From positions 1 to 42,363 of the forward strand of contig NW_019773756.1 in the NCBI RefSeq assembly GCF_001039355.2: a stretch of 42,363 bases of DNA, given 5' to 3'. Under the pieces are notes generated by a model. It saw only the letters and a list, made by a program, of their open reading frames with translations. It did not search any database and was not told where the DNA came from. The stretch is from Lingula anatina (lineage: Eukaryota > Brachiopoda > Lingulata > Lingulida > Lingulidae). The position numbers were made by a program, and so were the translations under genes. Within the stretch, counting starts at the first letter, position 1. The number at the start of each line of letters is the position of its first letter. Of the stretch, positions 31,811 through 42,363 are shown one piece after another.

Positions 31811-34800
31811 TTAACGTAGGCGATCTTCGCCCTCACATTCACGTTTTTCCAGTGGAATCAATCTCTGTTCACAATCTCCATTTTCAGAATGTGTTTCGGA
31901 GTCTATTATTTTTTCGGCAGGCGGTGGATTTTCCGTCATGGTCTCATTTATCATGTCACTATTTTTCGATAGTTTTGTATGACTAAAGTTTTCTTTTACA
32001 TTTCCTTCACACCCCTGCTGTGTCCCTGTGCTCTCCTCGTCTAAAGTTTCCTTATCTGTCCCTGCAGAGTTTCTTACTTGACTTACTGTCTCTTTTTTCA
32101 CGCCGTCTTTACTATTAGTGGAAAGCAGACCTCTCTCCTCATACTCACTCGAACCACTTGAAAGAATAGTTTCTTTTTCATTTCTTTTTGGTGTTCTTTC
32201 CTCTCTTTGTTTCTTCTGGTCCACGTTTGCCTCTTGACGTTTTATTTCTGCGGCCTGATTCCCAGACAGATTTTCTACTTTCTTCCATTTGGTGCGACGG
32301 TTCTGGAACCATATTTTCACCTGCAAATGGAATAAAGGATGGAATTATCTATTTTCGGCACGCTTTAACTTTCAATATTAAGTGTTAAAGTGTCTTTTAA
32401 GGCTAAACTTTATCAATGTTGTCGATGCTGTTTTATGAATTTTTTACATTGTATGTTTCTCTTGAGTCCCTGTGGTTTATGATGAACACACGTCTAATGA
32501 TGTTGAAAGGGCGATCTAATCTTTCGTTCCACACTATATGTTACCGTCTAACAACTTTCATTTGATCTTTTTGGGCAAATTTAACTTTTCCATCCTTTTC
32601 AGTGTGTTCTAATGGGTATTTGATTCAATGAACAATCACCACGACACTAGAATCGATGTAACGAGCCCCATTTAATGGTCTGTTCAAAGTTTAAGCGCAT
32701 ATCATTTTTCAGCAATTATCATGTGTGGCTAAAAACTGGAGACCTCCCCAGCTTGCTTTTCACTCAGAAGTGTTTTATGACTGTTTAACTTTTCACTGCC
32801 TCGTGGATCTTAATTAGCACAAACCTGTTCACACGTTTTGATACAAGCTGGGTGGTTTCACTTTTCTCACCCACTTTTTTATGGGAAGGACGGGGAATTA
32901 TATTCTGAATGACTGCAACCAAAATAATTTAAAGCTATAACAGCATATGTTATCACGTTTTTGTCAGATCAATTATCCACGTCATGTGGGAATATACAGT
33001 GTACTAGTACTTAATTCATAAACTGACATTAGTTATAACAGAAAGAAAAGCATAAATACAACGATAATATTTCGTTAATGAGAATAAAATTTAGAAACCC
33101 TTAACCTTAATTTCAATATCACACTTCGTTAAATATAGCTCTTAAAAGGACGTTATTTGTTAAAACAGTTAACTCCATTTGAAAATCTCAGAAATTTCCA
33201 CTAACACAACTCCTCTCGTTTATCTAAATATCTATTAACTGTCTATAAACAATCACCCTGATCGATTCCCCTATTTAAACGTTTTCCCCCATAATCCCTG
33301 CTACTTAACGGAACACATTTGATGGTAATTATTCCACTGATCTGATCATCCGTTTCTACCAGACCGTCAGCCATCAATCATATGCCAAGTGGCCATGGCT
33401 AGGTTTCACTAAATATCACTTTTCTTTTTCATTAAAGAACTACCTGACCGTAAGAGATAAGCTTGATGAGCAACATTTTTATCTTTTTCTTAGCACCTCA
33501 GGACAATTCTCCAGATGTTATCGATCTCATCCGTCCATCCACTGATTCACCATAATGAGTCATTGCAGATGGCTTTACAGCTTGTATAATATACACGTTT
33601 TTATTGCCTCTATTTTCAACGCAGTTTTACTCGTCAATTATGCAAATGTGACTGCATTGGCTATTAACTCTCTCGGTAATGAAAGCATTGCTCGAATCCT
33701 TTACTGTGCTTTATTGGAATGAAGTCTCTTTCGCCCTAAATGGAAACGAATATTTTGATATCTATGTATTTGTGTATATAGATACTGCGTGTACTTAAGT
33801 TTTCAAAACATTTTTTCGTCTTACCATATCATTTCACTTCTTAATAAAAATTTGCTTACCTGTGTTTCAGTAACGTTCAACAATGCCGACATTTCCGTTC
33901 TTTCAGTAGAGGACAAATATTTCTTTTGTTCAAATTTTTTTTCTAGTTCGAATATCTGTCTGCCAGTGAACGTTGTGCGCGCTTTCTTCTTTTTCGATTT
34001 GTCTCCTTTGTCATCTTTTTCCTCTTCAGATTTGTCTTCATTAACTATTTTCCGTTTCATCCCATGGTCGATAGTAGAGCACGAATCGACGGTTGTTTTC
34101 CTTTGGACATCTGTAGATTAAAAGAGGTCGTCGCTTACTTAATTTATCTCAACTGTAAATTAGACGCTTCTTAAAATATAAACCCTAGCATTTTAGTATT
34201 AAAACTAAAGTGGGAAAAAAATCAACCTGAAAGCTAAGGTTTCTATACATAATTTTTTTAAATATATGAATGAAATGATGAACAAAATATATATGACAAT
34301 AATAAAAAATAATAGCATGATTAAAATTTTTCCAAAGGCTGAATAACAAAACTACCAACATGAAAAATAATTTTTCCAAAATTAAGATAAAGAGAAGTAA
34401 TTAACACCATCTATAGTAAATTTCTTCTATAACAACACCCTTTTTAACAGATATTTAAAATTCATTATGTTTCAGATTGAAGTGAGAAAGTGGGACAACG
34501 TTGCTAATGATATATTCTCTGAAGCAAATAAAGAGTCGTGCCTGTGGATTTTCGTGTAAGTGGTTTGATTAACATGCAGTAGGGCGATTGCACTCTAGGC
34601 AGCCCGTTAATACGACAATTTCAGGCACTATTAAGCACTCTTCCCGGATAACAGTAAAAGCTCTAACTGCATCGTGAGCTATCTGTTATTGAAACGACTC
34701 AAATCGATATGTCTGCGCGGTTTTCCTAAGGTCCTACAAGTGTGTAAAAACGTTCCTCGCAATAATCCCGGGAATGAAGTAAAGAAGCCATAAAGATCGT

Positions 34801-36906
34801 CCAATATCTTGCAGCATGATGACATTCAACGGCCTTGTTGAAACTGCAGGAGGGAGAAGATTCCAGCTTAATTATTTTCTCTAACCTAATCCTACGTGTT
34901 TCTTCCATCGTGTGTGGCTTTTCAGCAGTTTTGTGAACTTTCCAACGTGAAAAAAACTAGAAACTAGCAGACACGGAGAGATGACCTTACGTATTTTTTT
35001 TGTGCTTGGGACCAGTGCATTCATTTGTATTACAACTTGTCTTTCATAACTATACCCTTCTGCACCGGTTATACTAGTAGATATTGCACGTTATTTTATA
35101 GAATATTCTAGCAGTGTAACACGCTGGAGTATTAATAAGCTTTATAATCCCATGTCGATTTTCCTCTTCGAATCGCAATCCCTTACAGGCTTCGAGGGGG
35201 GATTAATTGGATTTTAGCAGGGACAAGCGTGCATTGCTGATGCATGTAATTTGTTAATACGCAGCGCCCAACGCTTAGTCGCATACCGCTTTCCTGCCGT
35301 AATCACAAAGCAATTAACTAAGCGACTGTGTTGCTGGCTTAGCCATTCTACTTATCTACGAGGCTTAATAGTTGCCTGATGCACCATTCCATTAATAGCG
35401 TTGGTGTAATTTTGCACGCATAACGGCTGCCTTCTTTGCCTGTTAACAATCACATTTCCTCTATGAATTAATATCGGTAATGATAAAAGCCAGCATATCG
35501 ATATCTTTGTAAATCTTAATACAAGTTTCCAGCTCTAGAGTGCCACAAGCCATCAATCTTACTGTACGATCAATGCTTTTGCTACTGCACGACGACTTAT
35601 TGATATCGCTACTATGCGCCCCAGAGACTCCATTAAACTCGCTATTAATGGGCTCATTTACGGCTTGCTTAATTGATAGTGTATATATTAAGTTATTAGA
35701 TCATCGATTCCGATGAAGGTTTTGTGCTCAAAATGAATAACGAGTCGCTGATGGTGCGGCTGCTAAGAGGTAGATTGAAGGGGACTCAAGCAGCTGAGAC
35801 AAAGAAGTTTTCATCATTGCTTTTCCATTTTCCACACAGCGTCAAACGCAGAGGCGTTCTGTTTATTGATTAATAAAACCTATTATTTTTCCCCTGGGCA
35901 AAGATGAAGCTTTTATTACTGATTGCCACTACCTTCTTCTTCATTCTTCTTGCGTTTTCTGGCAGTTTTCTTTATTTCGACCTATCGACCGCAATAATCT
36001 ATACTAGGATGATGTACAAACTAAAACTGACAGTTGGAAATAGAATCTAACTAATCTCAGTTTCTCTCCTCAAATAGGTTAGGCCAGCAATGGAACTGTG
36101 GCAATTTTGTCATTTTTTAGACAGCGACTCTATTGTCTCTGTCATCTTCTGTACAATTCAATTTTCTGGAAATAATTTATTTTTCATTTTCTGATCATTG
36201 CCGTCACCAGAAGCGTTTAGGTCACTAACCCCCGTCATTCTTCCACGTTTTCTCTTTTCCTATATCGTTATCTTCATATTTTACTCTTACTACAGAGATA
36301 AATTGATGGATTGAATTATGTATTTTTTCTCATTTATTTGACTCGACTTTCCAGCCTATACGTAACAAGCGTTTGGTTATGCGAGCAATAAATAATAGCA
36401 ATGCTTTCAATTTCAAAATCATGAAACTCTATTAAGAATATCTTACCTCGTTTACGCTTGCTTGACGACGCCGACAAGTCCACGGGACCGTCGCTGTCAC
36501 CCCCATCGACGCTCCCAGACAAGGACATTGCCTTGGACAATGACGAGGAGGGCGCTGAGATTTCCGAGACGTCTGATTCTGAGCAGGTAGTGTCAAAGGG
36601 AACACCTGATTCCCCTGCATTCGGCAAACATTTGGTGCTGGTTAACTCATCATTGTCATCATCGATGTTCATGCCGCCCATGGATACGGTACCGGCCCTC
36701 AGTGTTGATGATGATGATGATGATGATGATGATAATGACGATGGTGCTGTTCCATATTCTTCTCGAAAACCCAAAATGTCTGCTATTAAATGCCGCGTGG
36801 GAACTCTTGGAGCTTTATCATAAATATGTGGATGCCATGTCCGTGGAATAGCAAACATGATGGGGCCATTTGCCGAGTTTTGTGATACCGACTCTTTCCC
36901 TTCCAT
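31811..36906 (-). CDS. NK7: NK7-type homeobox transcription factor, complete, 3 exons, 406 aa
   Basis: A sequence-specific nuclear regulator of the NK class. Exons in minus order: 36906-36447, 34110-33860, 32320-31811; junctions are in frame (phase 1, then 0). The ATG at 36906 is the first Met after an in-frame TGA. Residues 39-47 (HLIADILGF) resemble an EH1-like, Groucho-binding motif. Next come a Ser run, acidic and Ser-rich linkers and a basic stretch. The homeodomain is at about 194-253: [39 protein letters not shown] and [14 protein letters not shown], with Gln at position 50. The intron falls between homeodomain residues 44 and 45, a position shared by many NK and related genes. The [11 protein letters not shown] and LLNVTETQ signatures are those I recall for Drosophila NK7.1 and relatives; other NK families differ there. 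The C-terminal 150 residues are Glu/Lys/Ser-rich and look disordered. Confidence 0.92.
32321..33859. promoter_or_regulatory. NK7 intron 2, candidate regulatory DNA
   Basis: 1.5 kb inside the homeobox, with no transposon or microsatellite recognised. It contains many AATTA/TTAAT-type homeodomain cores. Regulatory function is inferred only from context and lack of repeats. Confidence 0.3.
34111..36446. promoter_or_regulatory. NK7 intron 1, repeat-poor candidate regulatory block
   Basis: About 2.3 kb. The part at about 35050-35850 has balanced composition and many homeodomain-type cores (GGATTAATTGGATTTT, AGCAATTAACTAAG, TTAATTG). No MITE, LINE or long microsatellite lies here, in contrast with the rest of the window. 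This is what a cis-regulatory region of a developmental gene often looks like; no conservation test was possible. Confidence 0.35.
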
Positions 36907-38482
36907 TTCAGTAATTGTCAAACAGCGCTCAGTAAAGTCGCGAAGTCGAATATTTTCGCCCCTGTCCTCACATCAGCTAATTGCTCTATCTGCGTTCCAA
37001 ACTAATACCGATCCTCAGACAATTTAATTCTTGTTAATTTCCTTTCTAAGTGCAGAAGGGATATGCAGTCCCCCAATTATGCGGCTTCCATCTGGTTCAA
37101 TTATCCCTGGGTTCGTTTGACAACAGCAAGCTCGCCTCCAGCCTTGTACACGCTCTGTGCAATTGAGATCTAATCATCCACAGAATTAAACCAATCAATA
37201 GCCCGCGATTTGATGGAACTCTGAAGAATGTAGAGCCCTATCTTCCACCGCTTGCGTTAATGTTGATCTTTTCGTGCTAAGCCTAATGCTAAATGAGAAA
37301 ATGAATGCTGGATCTCGCATGCCTGCCTACGTAGCTATATATCCCGCCGCTCTTATTCCTGTCAGTGGGAAATTAATGACAATAATCTGATCGCCTGCTT
37401 GAGTGTGGAGGCTATCAATACGGGGTAACACTGAAGAAGGCCTTGCCTCTCTGCTTGTTCGTGCGCACTGAAATACGAAAAAATAGGAGTCAGAATATAA
37501 TTAGTCTAAACGTGTAAGCAAATAACACGTCTAGTGCCACTGCATACCTTAGCTTGTAGTAATAGGAAGATTATCAAAAGTACTGCCCATCAATGTTTGC
37601 AATTTGCAACCTTTCAATAATAGATCATCGAACACAAGATTCTGAAGCTGCACAAAGCACGCTATTTAAGGAAACTGCTTAACGGCAATTTGACGAAGAA
37701 CACTGTGAAAGATTTATCATCATAATAGAGACCATAAAACAATATCCCCATCACGTCAAATGATAGACGAGAAAATAATCGTTAGCAACCTACTTCGTAT
37801 TAAATCTTCAAGATTTACGGCCGCGAGCTCAAGCAATATATAGTTTTCAGTTCTGCTGATGGCTCAGTACAGGGCAATCAAGACGTTATTGGCCAGGAAT
37901 GATTGACTTGGGGCTGATAGCGTATCAATTTATTAATCACAGCCGGGCTTGCATGTCTCGATTAAGTCAACACAATTGTACCAGTAAAGATTACTAGTAT
38001 ATTGGTCAATAGCGCCTCAATTGCTGGGAATAAGAAAGGCGCAGTAACAGCATTCATCGAGTTGGAAACCTGCAAACACGGCTATTAAACCTAGTCCTCC
38101 GGAATCCCGTTCAGTGTTACAGCGAAAAAATGAAATCATTCTTGACTTCCAGCCAAATTACTCCTTGTAGCGGTGAATGTGAGCTTTATCAAGTCAGCCA
38201 AACGTTAAAGCTAATAAAGCTTGGGGTACAATCAGGAGTCTTGTGTTTTTGCAACCTAATGACTCTTGCCAGATACATGCTGGGGCGAAGTTCAAACTGA
38301 AATAATCACAATGGAAATATCTGACAAAGAGTTCTCTTTCTATAATACTAATGCTCGTTCTTGAAGCTAGAATTGGGTCCTAGATTAAGAATAACTTACC
38401 ATCCCGCTAATTGATCATTAAGCGCCACTGGCCCGAGCTTTCCTCTATAATGCAGAACAGGTGTCAGAGTTGTGGCAATCAC

Positions 38483-38487
<5 letters not shown>
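36907..38487. promoter_or_regulatory. NK7 upstream region, candidate promoter and enhancers
   Basis: No gene or transposon recognised. It includes dense AT-core sites and a TGATTGAC (about 37900), the site type bound by PBC/TALE homeodomain partners. It may also hold a 5' noncoding exon of NK7. Inference from context. Confidence 0.35.

Positions 38488-38547
<60 letters not shown>
38488..38547. repeat. (GT)n(GA)n microsatellite
   Basis: A run of GT units followed by GA units. Confidence 0.95.
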
Positions 38548-39014
38548 TTCTTACGTAGATTATTCTATTCATATTAAATTGTCCTTTTTGTTAATATAAA
38601 TCATCATTTTTATTATTACTTAAGGTGGGATGCCGTAGAGTTTCAAATCCTGTTTTAGTTTTCCTCTCTTCACTTATTCAAATAGTCGCAGCCATTTGAA
38701 TTAATTCTAATTGTCAGCAGGACTTATCTTTGTATAGGACTTGCTGCAGTCTACCTAATAATCAGTTATATTCAGTTCGTTCGGCTATTCTCTTTTCATA
38801 ATATAATCTCGCAAAGTTTATGGTAGGGCTTCATATTAAACATTATTCTCCACTGACAGAGTAAAAAATTATTATCCATATAAAGAAGTCCAAAATGTAA
38901 GCTTGCCTATCAATTTATGTATCGCTTACTATGGTTGGTTGATTCGTCAAAATAACATTAAAATAAACTTATGTAGCGTAAAAAAATATTTGCACCCCCT
39001 CCTCCCTATCTCAC
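38548..39014. other. Noncoding between two microsatellites, nothing recognised
   Basis: AT-rich sequence without motifs worth naming. Confidence 0.4.
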
Positions 39015-39026
39015 TTTCTCTCTCTC

Positions 39027-39086
<60 letters not shown>

Positions 39087-39101
39087 GCACACACACACAC
39101 A
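39015..39101. repeat. (CT)n(CA)n microsatellite
   Basis: CT units followed by CA units; the open frame across it is only the repeat translated. Confidence 0.95.
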
Positions 39102-40935
39102 GTGGAGTACAGGCGCAGTTAATCGGTAGACTTTTCTTATCCACTCCTATCTATGCATGGACTTTTCACTACACACTCTATTTGAACAAAGTGATTAAGT
39201 CTGTCGGTTCAACGACAAATCAAAAAACCAATTCTGGATGCCGGTGCACTGCAGTGCATTTGCTGGGTCTCATAAATAAGATCCCTTTACTAGCTCCCAG
39301 TTTCAAACTTTCTGTAAGAAATAGCTCCAACAAAAACGAAAAGGTATTTCGCAAACAAGATGCGGAGTGGAACAGCGGGTAGCTGGAGAATCATTTGCTT
39401 AATTTCCACTGACATTACAGTTTTCAAGCCGTGCTAAAACATTTTATTATTCTATTAGTTCTGGAAACTCCATTAAAATTGTTGTCATCGGCGTCTGTCA
39501 CCAGTCTCTTCCAATTAGTTTTATTCCTTGCTGCGTGCGACGTTGGGGTATCAAACATCCCTCAATTTATTACTTTAAGATGACAACCTCCTGATCCCCA
39601 AGTTATAATTGTGGGATAAGCGGAGTGGCGAGATTCGACAGAAGAATCGATCTTCAATGAGTAGCAATTAAAGTTTGATATCATTAATTCGCTTGACTAG
39701 AGATAGCGCACGGAGCAGAGTTGACTCTGGGCGTGATAGGAAGGCTCATTTTGCTGATAAATGGACATGATGTCAAAGCGGCATCGGGACTCCTTTTACT
39801 AAATTTACACGTGGCAACATAATTAACTACTGCATCGCTCTTTTTATTTTCTCTTTCGGATAATCGGCCTGTAAAAGGTTTATATCTTGCTGATGCCGAG
39901 ATCCATCCTGCTGATTCTGGTCTTCTATTGATAATTCACCTGTTATCGGATCTCTTAACAGCACGTGCAGCCGACGAATACTTAGTCGTATAAACTTCGG
40001 CGTTTAAGACCCTGTTTGATACCAGAGTTCTCGTAAAGAGTATGCAAAACGCACTCTGAGCAGAATGACGTGGGCGATCCAGCGTTGCTGCGAGGGCACC
40101 TGGATCTACTTCAAACTCATCGATTTAATTGTTTTCCTAAAGTGTCAATTGCTTTGATAAAAGTGATTCCTGTGAAGAGCGCTCTATTAATCTTCGACAT
40201 GATTTCACCGAGCTGAAGCTGTGAGATTGCAGCAACATTAACCGGCTGTCTCCTTTGATTAGACCGCTGGATTTAACAATTAGATTACACTTCAATTCGC
40301 CATTTAATTATCTTTTTTTCGCTAACTCAAGAAATATTTTCGTTTCTTACTTCTGCATCTACATGCTTTTTAGAATTTTGGTCGTTTCAGAATCTTGGAG
40401 TCCTTAACTGCGAGTTTCATAAACAACGGTATATTAACAGCGATAAAAATAATACTTTAACAATAAGTTCGAAAACCCATAAACATACACGCTCTGATAT
40501 CTTTAGTAGCAATGCACTACAATATCATATTCAAGACTGAATTTCTCTTCAAAAGCAAATAAACGACAAAAACAGACTGACATACTGAGTGGTGTAAGTA
40601 AAATTAACTGAGCACAGAGAAGGTTCTTTGATTGGTACCAAGCCTTCAAAGTGTCAGCAAGTAAATCGAGTTTCAGTAAGAAGAATGTTGTTGAATTTAT
40701 TCAAGCTGTCGTGTTTTCTCAGCAGGCGATCGACCTTTGACGGGATTTGACGCTTTGATCTGTGTGTCGTCTGCACATGCCCACCCACCTGAAGTCGGCT
40801 GTTTTCACTTTTTCTCTGCGGTTGGCGGATGTTCTGCTGGTTAACATTTAACAAAGCTCTTCATTAATGAGTAAGACAATGAAGAAATAATCCCGTCTTC
40901 TTAAGCATTTACCGGAAGCCTGGCAAGCGCCAATT

Positions 40936-40936
<1 letters not shown>
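39102..40936. promoter_or_regulatory. Distal NK7 upstream DNA, repeat-poor
   Basis: About 39400-40300 again lacks transposons and is rich in TAATTA/ATTAA-type cores, like the NK7 intron. No open frame here resembles a protein. A regulatory role is inferred only from context. Confidence 0.3.
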
Positions 40937-40986
<50 letters not shown>

Positions 40987-40988
40987 GG
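40937..40988. repeat. Poly-A (42) followed by poly-G (10)
   Basis: Simple homopolymer pair. It may be a retroposon tail or a weak spot of the assembly. Confidence 0.9.
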
Positions 40989-42302
40989 TACATTGCATTC
41001 GAAGTATCTACATGTACATGTAGGTTGATAGAGAAGGTATGGAATACTATAAAACCTGACGGAAATTTGATTCAGTACTATTTTTATCACATGAAGTGCC
41101 AAAAGAAGCGTTGGTTATATATATCTGCTGTAAATGCCCGTTTAATGTGCCCATGAGCGAAAGGCAGATTTAATTTGTATAAATATCCAATCCTTCCTTT
41201 TTTATTTCATTAAGAACGAGGTGAGTTTGTAGAAGAAGACAAATAGTGCCAACGTGAAACTTTAAAAAAAATATGTGAGAGATAACTGATCTTTTAAATA
41301 AGAAATGTGTCATGTTTAGACTCAAGTTCTCGATAAATGCAAATATTTAGTTAATAAAGCTGATGGATTGTTTGATCATTTGTGAACAAATGTTTCAGTT
41401 CGGATTTTTATGTAATCTACTGCATATAACATTTATAAGTTATTTAATCAGATATTTATTTTGATACTTATGCATTAAACAACAACTGATGTACATAAAT
41501 TACTGGAGAATGTTTTACAAATAATATAATTGACCATATTAAAAAAAAACAATCTGATTTTCAGGATATTTATATCCGATCATCAGATCTTTTTTAAGTA
41601 GAGGTAGAATGACGCATTTATGGTGTCTTTTTGATAAATCATTTTACATATATTGTTTATGTTTATTCATCGAGGCATTTTAATGATTAAATAACCTCTG
41701 CATATTTAAATAGGCTACATTGTCTATATTTGTCTTCCACAGATAAGTACATGTGACGGATCTATATGGATATTCTATTTAAGTTGGATGCAACATCATC
41801 AGGTAATGACCACATAAACTACCACACAACCACCAGCTCTGGGCTGCGTAAATCGAAAGCATCGCGTATTGCTAATAATGCTATCACAAAGAGGCTACCA
41901 TGTACTATAGCGGGCGAGTATGGGCGAGTTATGATATCGATACGATTGCGCTCGGTCGCAATGCGCAATGCTTTCCGAGTTACGGGGCCCAGCACAACTA
42001 ACGCAACACGGTAATAATGGAAGAAGTAGGAAGTGCTGGAAGTGACTATCTCCGCTAGATCGGCAGCAGTGCCAAGTCACCGGGTTGAAGCCATCAACCT
42101 TATTCAGAAGACTCAAGATCCTACAGAATTTATAGTCTTTACTATTCTATATAGTAAATATAAAACAAAGGCAAATACTAATTTGCCGACTAGCCCAGCC
42201 GATCAACTAGTTAGGCCGATAGGAGAAGGGAGTAGGTTTTATCTCTTTGAATTGGAATTCAATAACAAAAAAATATAATGCATTGGGTGTAATATTTACA
42301 GA
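40989..42302. other. Noncoding, nothing recognised
   Basis: AT-rich up to about 41760. A GC-richer patch at 41800-42090 contains short frames on both strands without family resemblance; it may be an unrecognised repeat. Confidence 0.4.
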
Positions 42303-42363
42303 CCCGCAGCCGGGGTGGGTGGGGTGGGGTGGGTGGGTTGGGGGGGGGTGGCGTGGGGTGGGG
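42303..42363 (+). repeat. G-rich GGGT/GGGGT minisatellite at the window edge
   Basis: Many tracts of three or more G separated by single T or TGG, running off the window. The plus strand could form G-quadruplexes. Confidence 0.8.

Noticed and set aside
34484-34560. Exon-like segment on + after TTTCAG, reading [14 protein letters not shown]
   Set aside because: Short, ends in a stop, no partner exon, no family resemblance; lies in an NK7 intron.
38903-39382. 159-codon open frame
   Set aside because: Its core is a translated CT/CA microsatellite (Leu-Ser and Thr-His runs).
41766-42278. Overlapping open frames on both strands at 41.8-42.3 kb
   Set aside because: None resembles a known family, and the frames conflict with one another; probably chance in a GC-richer patch.

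Overview
This window is animal genomic DNA, most likely from a marine invertebrate. It is AT-rich, with multi-exon genes bounded by GT/AG splice sites, a developmental homeobox gene, a FoxO gene and an intron-containing urease. It also carries many microsatellites, abundant small DNA transposons and one assembly gap. An intron-bearing fused urease next to FoxO and NK7 points to a lophotrochozoan, echinoderm, hemichordate or cephalochordate. I cannot choose among these from the sequence alone.

Layout. 1-288: 3' end of an RTE-like LINE with a (TGA)n tail. 1367-9126 (+): twelve in-frame exons of urease, covering the end of the gamma-like part, the beta-like part and the first part of the alpha-like part; the rest of the active site is not in the window. 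Its introns hold a Harbinger-type foldback element, two Harbinger MITEs, a TTAA-flanked MITE, a solo LTR and a mariner remnant. 9127-13714: repeats and one short Myb/SANT-like exon. 13715-14110 (-): FoxO exon 1 only. 14111-21743: repeats, a Tc1 remnant, hAT-like elements, a 415-base N gap and a 308-bp palindrome. 21744-29201 (+): a complete nine-exon mitochondrial-clan cytochrome P450 of 543 aa. 31811-36906 (-): a complete three-exon NK7-type homeobox gene of 406 aa. 36907-42363: noncoding DNA, mostly free of recognisable transposons, followed by simple repeats.

The four host genes do not form a pathway: urea hydrolysis, insulin-responsive transcription, a mitochondrial mono-oxygenase and a homeodomain regulator. 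The most notable points are the animal urease that stops half way, facing a FoxO gene that also stops after exon 1; a six-copy Harbinger MITE family with two copies sharing one TAA target and a hAT-like element nested inside one of them; and a repeat-poor noncoding block around NK7. I saw no CRISPR array, tRNA, rRNA or prokaryotic-type system, and nothing I can defend as a wholly new biological system.
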